A stretch of 64,000 bases of DNA from Aquila chrysaetos chrysaetos. Its lineage: Eukaryota; Chordata; Aves; Accipitriformes; Accipitridae. The notes under the pieces were generated by a model, which was not told the DNA's origin, made no database searches, and saw nothing but the letters and a program-made list of their open reading frames with translations. The stretch spans positions 14,160,501 to 14,224,500 of the forward strand of contig NC_044018.1 of NCBI RefSeq assembly GCF_900496995.4, read 5' to 3'. The translations under genes and the position numbers were made by a program. Below are positions 52,801 to 64,000 of this stretch, piece after piece (positions within the stretch are counted from its first letter, which is position 1; each line of letters starts with the position of its first letter).

Positions 52801-55800
52801 TGTAACTGCTGCATAAAATTCTTCTCCTATCAGAGTTAAAATTAAAATTCCCAAAGACTTTAACAGGATTGAGATTTTACTCTGGGAATTGTGAATTCTT
52901 GGTATTAATCTATTATGATTTTTTAAAAAAAATTAGAATTCTTGGTACTAATCTGTTTGGATTGTTTATTAAAATGTATGAAAAGATAGAAATAAAAAAT
53001 AACATTTCCCTGTTTTCTACATTAGCTACATATCTGTATGTATTTTTCCACTGTGTTAGAAGTCTGTTATGCAATCAGTTTTACATAAAACTTGCCCTCC
53101 AGGTCAAAGTGGAATTCCACTTCTGACCTGACCAGAAATGAGTCAATATGGATAGATAAAAACACAAAAGCGGAAGGCAAAATATAGCAGCTTTACAGTG
53201 AGTAATACAAGTACAATACCTTCCATCACAAGTAGAATATAGTCCCAAAAGATACAAGTTTCTCACAAATATCAAAAGGTTAGTGTTTTTCAAGATGATG
53301 TGTTCCAGTCACAATGAATCTCAGCCTTGTTTTAGCAACATTTTTCTGTTGGACACATGTGCCCACACACATGCAAATACACACATACAAGTATACACAG
53401 AAATACCATGAAGAATATCAGTTTCCAATGCAAAAAAGCAATTATCAATGTCATGGTTTGGAGAAAAAAATATTTACATTGTTTAAATTATTTTTGCCAT
53501 TATGAATCACATTATAATAAGGACCATTCTGTAAGTAGTTATAGAAATAAAACAAAATTGCTGTGAGGTACTATAGAATTGCATGAAAATTGTTTCCCTT
53601 TAAGGAGGATGCATAAGACTCATAGCTTTTATTCACCTCATCTGTAAATATAAATGTAAATTGCACCAGATCCAATGTTAAATTATCAGATAATTATAGG
53701 AAAATACTGAATATCTGCATGCCTTTGAGGTATGTGTATGAGGGATAGAGAACACTATGAACTTCAAGTATTTAACAGGGGGTAAATCTCATGCCTTGGC
53801 TTTGTTTCCACTATGGGAAACAGAAACTTCTAGCCTAGTTATCTCTGAGGATAATTCTTAAGATGATGTATAAAATAGATGGGAGGAAAGCTAACATGTT
53901 GTCTGAGATGAGTAGGGGGAAATGACTTCTGAAGCTGCCTCAGTCTAACATAGTCTCAATAATCTTCTAAATTCTTGCTATGTAAAGATTAGAAACAGAT
54001 AGCTTACATGATTATTTAGACAGGAAACTTAATTTTTGGGTGACTAGTTTGGTGAGTCTCAACTCATTCTTCCTACCTGTCTCAGCTTCTTTTGCAAAGT
54101 ATCCTGAGATTATAATACATATATGATGCCTCTGTCAGGGACTGATTCAAGCATCAATGCAGCAGTTTTGAAAGCAATCTTACACTAGTTCTCCATAGAT
54201 AGCAATGTAGAGAAATTGTGATCAGATTAAGCACCTAGTGTTGAATCTTTTCAGCTTGCATTCATTTCCCTTATGCAATACACCTAATTTTCCTGGGACA
54301 TTGCATCCTTTAAATGAGTCTCATGCTACTGACTGAGATCTCTCAGACAGTCAAGACAGAAGGACTATTTCCCATGCTTTCCTGAGTGGTTCTAGAAAAT
54401 ACATTTTCTATTCTGTTTAGCAGAACTGAAAGGGATTCATGATGGTAACAGTCACAATGCGAAACAGGTCAGATGCATCCTGAGTGCAACACCATTGACT
54501 TCACAACTTCACTGCCTCTGATTTTCTTATAAATAGAATAATGCTGTTCAGATAGGAGCAGCTTGGAAAGAGCCTGCAACAATGTGGATGGTAACATAAC
54601 CGATAAATACTTAATGATAATCTTACAATAATCTGATGCATTTACAAGAGTTTCATAGAAATATGGATTTGCTTTTATAAAACCCAGAGCACCTCAACTC
54701 AGTAATGTTTGTGGGTGCCTAAGAGAAGAATTTAAACCATCAATATCAGACTCTCTCATCAGATGGTTTAGAGCACCTATTTCCTCTGAAATGGAGAGAG
54801 TTAGGCCCAGGGAAATACATCAGAACCAGCTTAGAATAGCTACTGTTGGTATCTAGCACAGCTGGAAATAACTTATGCTTTCCAGACAGCAGCATAGAGT
54901 TAAGTTTAAATGAACTAACATCACTCCTTGCAGGAGAGAATCTGATTTTCCAGGCTAAGAGGAGCTCCATATTGCCAAGGCCAGACTGCTTCCAGTACCT
55001 GACCTGGTTCTTTTGAAGCAAGCTCCATTCTCATGAGGGGGATTCCTGGGAGAACTGATCTGTGGCCAAGCGAGAGAATCCAGTGACATATTTGTTAACT
55101 ACAAACATATGGATCAGAAGTATTTCCTTCTTTTGCCAAACAGTTCCTCAGTCAGAAGTGCTCAGATCTATTGGGAAAATATAAACCCCTTTGGCTGTGT
55201 CACCATAACAGCTTAGCTTGTGCTTTCAGACTCCAGAAAATGTGATTCATGCTTCCCTGTGTCCATACGTAAGACTATTCATGCCTGTGTCTGGTGCTTG
55301 ATATCTGGTCTTCAGGGAAAACTGGGGTAGTACTCAGATTAGTCTTCTGGCATTCTACCTAGCATGGAATTTTGACTAATCCTGAATAGGAGTATTTCCA
55401 AACCTTGCTTTGTTCACATGAAAGCCAGTCATATAGTCAATACCTTTGTTGTTCTTAAAGACAGCAAGTCAAACTGCTTGAAAATAACCTCCTCGTCACC
55501 CATCCTTCCCTCCTGATTCCGGAAATAACCCAGTAGTGAATGAAAGTTCTTGAAAGCAGTATAATTTCACACCAACTGAATCAGTATTTTCTGACAATGT
55601 TCCATGATAATTTTTGAATAACTTGTTACTTTAAAATACTTTGTATACAGTTGTGTGAGTTTGATCACTTCTACTTCTAAAAGGCTGTCAAGGAGACCTG
55701 ACAGTGATCTAATGTAGAGTTAGAAAGGGGAGAAGTGAATTGTTAACAGTACAATATCCTTTGCTGTCTGGCTGGGCTGAGCACTCTGTAAGATATAAGA

Positions 55801-57389
55801 TTTTGTGATGCTTGAAGAAGAACCCTACCAGGTGCTCAATGTGGCATTTTACTCTTTGAAGAGGTAGGTAGGGCAATCAGCAGCTGCCACTTCCTTGTAA
55901 TCCTGAAACACAGAAAGAAGCTACTAAAACTGTACATCTCCTGTAAAAGGACTAGACTTTAGCTTTTAAAATGACTGGGGGAATTAGGCCCATATAACTG
56001 TTTATGATTAGCTGCAATACCTTTAACTTCAAGCTGTAACCCTGAAGCCATTAACAGTTTTTCTTGCCAATGGCTTTCTTGAAAAAAATGCTAAAATTGG
56101 GGAGAAATGGAAGAGGGAGGGGGAAAAGAGGAAAACTGTTTCTGCTAGGAAAAAGGAAAAAAAAAAGACAAGCAACAATATAGGAATGATACGAAGTTTT
56201 GAGAGCTATTAATGAGAAGTAGTAATGACACATACACAGACCTACCAAACCACCAAAAAAGTTGCTCTGAGAAATTGCATATGCTAGAAGATTCCCTGTT
56301 CAAAGCTTGCCTGTCAGACATCACTTTTAACATATGCTACCTGAAATCACAAAATAGAGCTTCTTTGTACAAGATTGGGGTGACTATAGGTCCTGGCTCT
56401 GCAATAAGCAGTATATTCAGTGAAAAGATCTGCCTACTGTTACGTAAGTAACTTTATTCTCCCTTTTGTGTTGCCTGGGCTGTCAGACAAAGTTGCTTGC
56501 CTTCAGTTAGAGTCTTCTAGATCATAGCGAGGTTTGTGCAAAAAATTTTAACAGCAAGATTTTTTTTACTCCCCCAACACAAGTTTTGTTTGACTGAAAC
56601 CATCTGTGACCTTGAATTGAATTCATTGTATTGTTAGATACTCTGATATGTAAGAAAAGAAAATGGTGCAGCAACTCAGAGAAAAATAATCTTTCCTACC
56701 AGAACCAAAACATTTGCTCTGACAATTTTGAATTGAAAAATATCTTTATAATTCAGTTTTCTTCAACTCAGTTGAATTTTATTTATTTGAAAAATATGAA
56801 TTCCATAAATGAGATGTTTCTTTTTAGCTCAAATGATACTTTTATTCAGTTTTAAGCATTGTTTTTACTATTCAGTAAGTTTTCAAGAGCTACCATTATT
56901 TGGCCATTCTAGTAACCTACCTCAACTCTTTCAGTTACCTTCTTCAACCCACTAACCAAGCTACTTGTATAACTTGCTGCAACTCACCACTTCACTGTAG
57001 CCCTAAATAACTACAGAAGGCTGAGTCAGCACCCAGCTTTATTTGTCTGCTAATGTGAGCTCATTAGATTTGTTGTGTTCCCCACCCCCTCCCCACCATG
57101 TCTACTAGCTTTGGATTTTGTTGCCTCTTGAAATAAGTTGGAGTTTTGCCATTGGCATACATTTTAAGTGCCTTCAGCTGATGAGCTATGAGCACAGTGA
57201 ACGAGAGGTTTCTGAAGGAGCAACACTGCAAGTATTTCTGCATTACAGCCACTACTGTCCTATTATTGATTTTTGGTTTTGCATATGGCTTTGTACCTTT
57301 CTCTCCGGGAGGTGAGAACAGTCACAGTCTCCGTTGGAGTGGCTGTAGTCTACACTGTCTGCTCCTGCTTCTGACAACAAGAGCTCAAA
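49856..57389. other. Non-coding stretch right of the CpG island
   Basis: No recognisable gene or transposon over about 7.5 kb. If the island fires rightward this would be the beginning of a first intron. Open frames such as 51304-51618, 52324-52653 and 54746-55021 (all minus) are short and resemble nothing known. An A-rich run lies at about 56152-56168. A C-rich patch lies at about 57081-57097. Confidence 0.55.
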
Positions 57390-57394
57390 ATGTC

Positions 57395-58389
57395 TGTGGT
57401 GGGTTGACCCTGGCTGGACACCAGGTGCCCACCAAAGCCACTCTATCACTCCCCTCCTCAGCTGGAGAGGGGGGAGAAAATATAATGAAAGGCTCGTGGG
57501 TCGAGATAAGGACAGGGAGATCACTCAGCAATTATGTCACGGGCAAAAAAGACTCAACTTGGGGATGTTTCATTTATTACCAATCAAATCAGTATAGGAT
57601 AATGAGAAATAAACCCAAATCTCAAAACACCTTCCCCCCCACCTCTCCCTCCTTCCTGGCTCAACTCCACTCCTGGTTTTCTCTACCTCCTCCCCCCTGC
57701 GTGGCACAGGGGGATGGGGAATGGGGGTTGCAGTCAGTTCATCACACATTGTCTCTGCTGCTCTTTCCTCCTCAGGGGGAGGACTCCTCACACTCTTCCC
57801 CTGTTCCAGCGTGGGTCCGTTCCATGGGCTGCAGTCCTTCAGGCACAGACTGCTCCAGTGTGGGTTCCCCACAGGGTCACCAGTCCTGCCAGCAAACCTG
57901 CTCCAGCATTGGCTTCCCACGGGGTCACAGCCTCCTTTGGGCATCCCCCTGCTCCAGTGTGGGGTCCTCCCCGGGCTGCAGGTGGAGATCTGCTCCCCCG
58001 TGGACCTCCCTGGGCTGCAGGGGGACAGCCTGCCTCACCATGGTCTTCCCCACGGGCTGCAGGGGAATCTCTGCTCCGGCACCTGGAGCACCTCCTCCCC
58101 TCCTTCTGCACTGACCTGGGGGTCTGCAGGGCTGTTTCTCTCACGTGTTCTTACTCCTCTCTCCAGCTGCTGGTGCTCTTTTTTTTTTTTTTTCCATCCT
58201 TCTTAAATCTGTTCTCTCAGAGGCACTACCACCATTGCTGATGGGCTCAGCCTTGGCCAACGGTGGTTCCATCTTGGAGCCAGCTGGCATTGGCTCTGTT
58301 GGATGTGAGGGAAGCTTCTAGCAGCTTCTCATGGAAGCCAACCCTGTATCCCCCCCGCTACGAAAACCTTGGCACACAAACCCAATACA
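57395..58389 (-). mobile_element. Solo LTR, avian endogenous retrovirus type B, 995 bp
   Basis: The plus strand runs from TGTGGTGGGTTGACCCTG to ...CACACAAACCCAATACA. This is the antisense of a common bird LTR that in sense begins TGTATTGGG and ends ...CCCACCACA. Perfect 5-bp target duplications ATGTC lie at 57390-57394 and 58390-58394. A polyadenylation-type AATAAA on the minus strand is at 57573-57578. A set of about 49-bp tandem repeats is visible at 57802-58000 and a T-run at about 58179-58193. No gag/pol/env sequence adjoins it, so it is a solo LTR. It is well preserved, with few obvious breaks, which suggests a fairly recent insertion. The large open frames on both strands here are incidental. 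Confidence 0.93.
57802..58000. repeat. Four ~49-bp tandem repeats inside the type B LTR
   Basis: Units begin with TG(C/T)TCCAGC/TGCTCCAGT at 57802, 57851, 57899 and 57950, giving spacings of 49, 48 and 51 bp. Each continues with a 'ttccc(c)ac(a/g)gggtcac' or 'ccgggctgcag' segment. After the fourth unit, further 'gggctgcagg' words recur to about 58070. Repeated units in this part of an LTR may act as enhancer or structural repeats; that is inference. Confidence 0.75.
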
Positions 58390-58394
58390 ATGTC

Positions 58395-61300
58395 AGAAAC
58401 AAATTGAGAATGGTGTTGCAGCATAGTACACTAGAGTTTTTCTATAAGAGAAGGTAGAAATTGCATGCCTGGTGTGTGGTCTGAGGGCACGTGAGAGTGT
58501 CTCAGTGTGCAAAGCCTTCTGGAACATTATAAGAGGACTATATAGTGTAGATAATGCTAATTGGCACGGACTAAACTGTAGTGGGATATCTGCTGGTACT
58601 TATGTACCAGGGACAACTGCAGGGAGCCCATGCTTGAGCCTGTGCCCAGCCATGACTGGGCTTATATACTAGCATAACTACACACCATAAGCTACATGAT
58701 TGCTATTATTATGATCTGATGATCACTGGATTAAAGATATTTCACATGGATCAGGGCCAAAAGAGCAACCTCTTTTTCTAATTGTTTTTTTTCCAAGCCT
58801 TTTTCTTCTGATGGAATGTTGCTTACTCTGTTGTCCTCCTCTGGCCTGCCACTACTACTGTATGTCCTGGAGAAGTTTCTCTACATTTACACAAACCAAG
58901 AAAAAAGGTAGGCAGATTTCATTTTAGAAGAAAATTAATTTTAACAATGCCTGTGTTTTCTACAAAATTCAACTGTAAAATCTGTGCTTCTTTTTAGTAT
59001 CACAAAATATCTCATTTGTTGTATTGACCCACAATACTAAATGTTGTGATGCATAAACCTGGCTTTTAGTGTCATGCTTTATGTCAGCTGAGCTGCTTTT
59101 GTAGAAGAGAGAGAAATGTTTCCTGACCTTCCTTACAGCCTCTACTAGCTTGTTTTTACCTCTAACATGTAAAACAGCAGTCAATTAAATGATCTTGCTA
59201 TGACGGTCTTGCAACTTGTTAACAAAACAAAGGAGATTTTGACAATTTCCATGTGACTCTATGCTATCATATCAGATGTGCAAAATAGGTCTAAATAATT
59301 GTTCCACAGTCTTTTAATATTAATTTTTTAGTTTATTTATGTATTTGTACATTTATTCTAACTCTTGCTAAGGATTTTTTGTTTGTTTGCTTATATGGAA
59401 ATTATTTTACTCAGACTCAGGCTTTCATTAGCAACACAGGATTCTAGCTTTCCTCTTCTGGCAATTTTTTGTCAATAAGTTCAGAAGAGACCAATGAATG
59501 GAATGATTGCTCGGCTGATTGTTGCATTGCAGCTCACGTACACTGAAGCGTGAATAATTTAAACTGTGCTGGCTTGTCAGTATTGGATTTGTACGTGGTA
59601 TGAGCAGAGCACAGAGGGAGACATCAGATAAATCATACAGCAGAAAAAAAAGCAAAAAAGAAAAAAAATTCTCCCCAAAGGGTGGATCAAAGGTGAAGAG
59701 AAAAGGGCTCTATTGTACGTACAGCACGAAGAGAGAGGGGAGGGTAAATAGTATCCTTCTTGTCAAGGAACTGTTTTGGATACTCAGTAACTTTAAAACA
59801 AATTGCATCAGCCTACAGCATTGTTCAGATATTCTGGAAGGAAAATGTTTTCTGAATTCAGTGGGAGTAAAGCCATTTTGAAGGATGTCTTTCAAAAAGT
59901 CATTACTTTCTTTTCTTTTGAAATCATTGCTTTATATAGTAACAGTTTAATAGGACATGGTAACAGAAAGAAAAAAAAAAATCCAGCTCAGCATTAGGAA
60001 AATAACACACTCAAGGTTAAATGTCACTAATCTGTCAGTTGTTATGATTAAAGATTGGGGAGAAAAAGGACTTGTTATGTGCCCATTTCTAACCTTCTCC
60101 ATTTCAAAATATGCTGTGAAATCTTCCCCTTACAGAAGAATCAAGTGGAGCAAAAGGATTTCTGTGCAAGCATTTTACTGTGATTCTTTATTATTTATAC
60201 TCTGGGGAACCCATAAACAGGGTTGGTGCACAAAGCACGACAGCAGTCCTCTGCTTCCCATGATGGGCAGTTGCTCCTGCATGAAAGCATATAGACTGAA
60301 ACCAATGTGCACGTTTTACTACCAGCCTAAGTGATCAGCAGTGTCCCACAGAGTCATTCTAAGGGTTTCTCTGTGTACTGCAGGTAGCATAACTGGAAAT
60401 AAAACCCCAGAAAAACCAGGTTTAAGTACCTCAAGGTGTTGATTTGCACATCAAGTGTTTTGTCTGTTACGCTTCACCTTACTTACCCATATATTCATTC
60501 ATTCTCTCTTTTGTCAAAGCCTGACAGGTCCTTTACTCTGTGCCTCAGACTTAAAATAGAGACAGCAACCCTGTCCTTGCTGTGTTGTATCACAACGTTT
60601 CAGTTATTTCCAATTCTCTTTGTCTCAGAGCATCTTCTGATTAACCTCAATGAGGGGTTAAACCAGATTTGCAGGTTTGACTATGGACTGGACATGGTAT
60701 CTTTACAGAAGTAAAATACTATGAGATGCAAAATGTCAGATCCCTCTAGCAATCACTGATGATTAAATGCTGTTTTTCCCCAGTGGAAGCTACATTGCTA
60801 TGCTGCTGCACAGCTGATAAAACTATCTGGGGATTAAAAAAAAAGAAAAAAGAAAAAACCCCTATCTATTTCTTCATGTCCAATATTAGGTTCTGCTTAC
60901 TTATAATAAAAATGTGTTGCTTAAATAAGCATGCATGAGAAGGATGGTTTTATAATTTTATAAGTCTCAAGGTGTTATGAAAACTGGAAAAGACACCACG
61001 GGAGAGCAGTTAAGCAGTTTACATTTTTCAATGTAGTACTACAAAATAATGGCCCCAATAGCCCCTATTACAAAGATAAAACAAGCATGTCATGGGGTAA
61101 TAGTTAAATGAAAGTATCTTCAGAGAAATCTTCCCTTTTATCATCTCATATCATACCAGGTATATTTGTGAAGAAGGGTCATTTCTGATTGTCTACAATT
61201 CACACCAATTCAGTTCTCAGCTTTTTTAGACATTACCTAAGACTTCCCCTTAAAATCAAAGTACCAATGTACCAAGAATATACTGTAAATGTTTTCTTTT

Positions 61301-62048
61301 CTTCTTTCAGTTCTGAAAAGTACAGGGAAAGGGGGCTATTAATATTTATTCATAGCTATATTTGTATGAAACTGAGCACTGCCAGAGTTTTTCTCCAGTT
61401 CTGAGTCCAGCTGGCAGAATTTGAGAACATCCATACTATGAAATTATCTAAGCCTGCATCCAGCATGTTTCTGCTAACTTCTGAACCATCCCTTGAAATT
61501 TTTTTAGGAAGGAACTGGCCCAGGCCAAAAAGCATACCAAAGACTTCTCTGAAAATTTAGCATTACAGGCATTTAAGTTTCATTCTGCTAATCTGTTTAC
61601 AGCCTGACACTGTTTAATATACTGGTAACCTGTAAGTCCAATGCATAGAACTGTGCATAAGATTGATACTTTAGGTACTGTAGAGATAGAGAGATTGCCC
61701 TGATTCAGGTTGTAACAGTCACTAAAACTAGATCACACAATCTCTGGTACCTGTCACATAGATCTAATTTATATTAGGTTATTTGATTTAGAAATAAAGG
61801 GAAGCTTGTTAAAATTGTAAGGCTTTAATGATCTTAATAATGGAATAAATCATACTTTTAGGTCATATAGCTCTAGAGCTAAACACTGCTGAAATACTGC
61901 TGGGCCACACTGGAATAGATATTTTGGAATTACTGTTGCTCTTCAGATGCAAAATATTATTTCTGTTTATATAAAAGAAAACATTATAATACAAAATTTC
62001 ATTTAAAAATATTTTTTAAGAAAGAGTTTCACTTCCCCAAACCTTTAT
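58395..62048. other. Non-coding stretch between two LTRs
   Basis: No recognisable gene. A 7-bp perfect hairpin lies at 58593-58610 (CTGGTAC, loop TTAT, GTACCAG). A-rich runs lie at about 59642-59669 and 60836-60858. At about 60537-60595 the words CTCTGTGCCTCAG and ...AAAATAGAGACAGCAACCCTG resemble the 3' half of a MIR-type SINE, but the match is weak and I do not call it. The frame at 59957-60334 (plus, 125 codons) resembles nothing known. Confidence 0.55.
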
Positions 62049-62325
62049 GGAACCGTCCTGGTTTTGGCTGGGATAGAGTTAATTTTCTTCCTGGTAGCTA
62101 GTACAGTGTTATGTTTTGGATTCAGTATGAGAAGAATGTTGATAACACACTGATGTTTTCAGTTGTTGCTAAGTAGTGTTTATGCCAAGTCAAGGATTTT
62201 TCAGCTTCTCATGCTCAGCCAGCAAGAAGGCTGGAGGGGCACAAAAAGTTGGGAGGGGACACAGCCAGGGCAGCTGACCCAAACTGGCCAGAGGGGTATT
62301 CCATACCATGTGACATCGTGCCCAG

Positions 62326-62333
62326 TATATAAA
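62326..62333 (+). promoter_or_regulatory. LTR TATA-type box
   Basis: TATATAAA stands about 270 bp into the LTR, in the place expected for the U3 promoter. Whether this solo LTR still starts transcripts is unknown. Confidence 0.55.
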
Positions 62334-62430
62334 CTGGGGCAGTTGGCCTGGGAGGGATAGCTGAGCATCGGTTGGTGGGTGGTGAGAAACTGCATTGTGC
62401 ATCACTTGTTTTGTATATTCCAATCCTTTT

Positions 62431-62475
62431 ATTATTATTATTATTGTCATTTCATTATTGTTATTATTATCATTA
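62431..62475 (+). repeat. ATT trinucleotide repeat within the LTR
   Basis: Five ATT units at 62431-62445 are followed after 'gtcatttc' by further ATT/TAT units to 62475. The antisense counterpart is visible in the 21.27-kb LTR, so the tract is ancestral to this LTR type. Confidence 0.85.
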
Positions 62476-62634
62476 GTTCCTTCCTTCCTGTTCTATTAAA
62501 CTGTTCTTATCTCAACCCACGAGTTTTACTTTTTTTTCCGATTCTCTCCCCCATCCCACTGGGTGGCCAGGGGCAAGTGAGTGAGTGGCTGGGTGGTGCT
62601 TAGTTACTGGCTGGGGTTAAACCACGACAGGAAC

Positions 62635-64000
62635 CAAAGCCAAAAGTGACCATTTAGGTGACCATTTTGGAAAAAGGCAATCTCCTCTCAATCTTAGTGG
62701 GACTAAATAGTTCCCCTTTCTTCACACTGTTGGTGGTCATCTTTCCTGAAAGGTGCTTAAGTGACCTAATTTTGACAAATGGGATATGACAGACATTTGA
62801 AAGAAACAATTGTTTCTGAATTTCTGTGAAACCAGGAGAAAAAAAATATTGTGAAGAATACTAAATATTTACTTCCTAACTGTTCCGATTACAAGAAATC
62901 TAATGAACTGTGAATGTAGACAGAAGAGGGAAATTAGTATATAAATGTGTCTACACGCGTACATTGAAATAAGGGTGCAGGAGACAGATGTATTTTGTCA
63001 AGTTAATGATAGGGGAATCCAGGATATTTACCCAGTTACTTGATCTGCTCCAATGAAACAAAGAAATTTTGAACCCATCTGCTTTGGCTGCAAAGCTCTA
63101 TCTTTTCATAGTGTCCAAAGAAACGTAAAGCAGGCAGAACATACAAATGAATATGTTACAGCATTTTATTTACTTTTACAAGTTTAAATCTAATGGTTAA
63201 TATCTTAATGTGCTAAGCTGTATAAATGCAGTTAAAACAATTAAAAGCCTTACCTTTGCTTTGTAGTTAAACCATGAAGGTTAAAATATGTAGTTTATAA
63301 ATATAAAATTTATAGGTTAAAAAGATTCTATAGTCTTAACAGTTTACATTCTAGATTTAGAATATTTAGTTTTTCTGTAATACAACATTACTTTGATGTT
63401 GTAGTCACATTTCTTTTGAGCCTTAACTTTTGCTTGCAAACATACCTGGATGATATTATTTACATGGGATAATCATCTTCACAGTAGATGAGATTGTGAA
63501 GCTTGCACAAAGTGAATACAGAAGAAATTGGTTTCTTTGTTGTCCTTCGATTCAGTGCTTAGTTACAGGGTTTAGTTACATTGTCAGACTGTATATGAGT
63601 TTAACATCCTCTTAATGGTCTGGCTCTTATCTTCTCCAATTCGTACGCTATTAAAATCTTGCTGCATTTATCATTAAGAAGTATGCGCGTTACATTAGCA
63701 TAAAGTAAAGAAAGAAAAGAATTATTAATTTATTTCTTGTGCCCAGGCAAGTCAGGCTACCAGACAGATTGGAGAATGGGATACCAGAAAAAACATATGC
63801 CTTAACTAAGACTGAAAAATGATCATTAACAACTAATTTTTCTCTGCTGTTCTCTGATGCAGTGTTTCATAAATTTGGTGGATGCTTTTCACAAAGTCAT
63901 GCGTTCTATACATATACTCGGACCCTGAGAGTCTTTCCACTGATCCCACTGAGCTTTGGATTATGATATAGTTAAACGAGTTATAGTTTGAATTAACTTT
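62635..64000. other. Non-coding stretch to window end
   Basis: No recognisable gene, transposon or long open frame is present. The sequence is AT-rich with short homopolymers only. Confidence 0.6.

Larger units (their letters stand above)
62054..62629 (+). mobile_element. Solo LTR, type A, well preserved
   Basis: A 576-bp unit starts with a mutated TGTCCTGG (here CGTCCTGG) and 'ttttggctgggatagagtt', and ends ...GGGGTTAAACCACGACA. Perfect 5-bp direct repeats GGAAC lie at 62049-62053 and 62630-62634 (they read GGAACC if extended one base). A TATA-type box TATATAAA is at 62326-62333 and an ATTAAA polyadenylation-type signal at 62495-62500, giving a U3 of about 300 bp. An ATT-rich microsatellite lies at 62431-62475. 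This LTR type, ending in the antisense of TGTCGTGGTTTAACCCC, is abundant in neoavian genomes. No internal retroviral genes adjoin it. Confidence 0.94.

Noticed and set aside
57188..58241. 308-codon, 175-codon and 161-codon plus frames and minus frames of 101-124 codons
   Set aside because: They lie almost wholly in the antisense or sense of the type B LTR, which is non-coding. Repeated CSSVG-like peptide words come from the 49-bp repeats.
60528..60600. Possible second MIR-like SINE
   Set aside because: Only CTCTGTGCCTCAG and a weak 'aaaatagagacag' follow-on match. This is too little for a call without an alignment.
1..64000. CRISPR arrays, operons, phage or other bacterial-type systems
   Set aside because: No regularly spaced direct repeats of that kind and no dense coding; the repeat families are those of a bird genome.

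Overview
The window looks like a piece of an avian nuclear genome, most likely a neoavian bird. The evidence is the repeat content. There are four CR1 (chicken repeat 1) LINE fragments, two of them with the CR1 tail of GATTCT/CATAGAAT type, an ancient MIR-like SINE, and four solo LTRs of two bird endogenous-retrovirus types, each flanked by a short direct repeat. The background is AT-rich (roughly 60% or more by eye) and CpG-poor, as expected of intergenic or long-intron DNA on a bird macrochromosome. No gene with a recognisable protein product was found on either strand. The longest reading frames lie in the CpG island, in antisense LTR sequence or in unremarkable AT-rich DNA.

Layout. 1-4.8 kb: AT-rich, no gene, one small CpG-dense patch at about 2.26-2.44 kb. 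4.8-7.5 kb: two CR1 fragments, both minus strand, one old and one with readable reverse-transcriptase C-terminal remnants. 10.78-11.36 kb: solo LTR, plus strand. 11.4-21.3 kb: non-coding, with a TG/TA microsatellite at 14.35-14.45 kb and a GC-richer block of unknown nature after it. 21.27-21.56 kb: internally deleted copy of the same LTR type, minus strand. 21.6-40.5 kb: non-coding, with a homeodomain-site-like TAAT cluster near 23.8 kb, a 65-bp CR1 tail at 25.34 kb, two perfect hairpins near 25.7 and 26.2 kb, and a MIR-like SINE at 33.0 kb. 40.56-41.79 kb: CR1, minus strand. 49.0-49.8 kb: a strong CpG island with GC boxes and an NRF1-like site, the only clear promoter-type element. 57.40-58.39 kb: a 995-bp LTR of the second type, minus strand. 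62.05-62.63 kb: a well-preserved LTR of the first type, plus strand.

The CpG island probably marks the transcription start of a gene whose coding exons lie outside the window or were not recognisable here. Its direction cannot be decided from sequence alone. The rest is best read as intron or intergenic DNA with transposon relics. I did not find a novel biological system. The items most worth checking are the CpG island, the TAAT-rich candidate enhancer, the two perfect hairpins and the unexplained CpG-dense patches.
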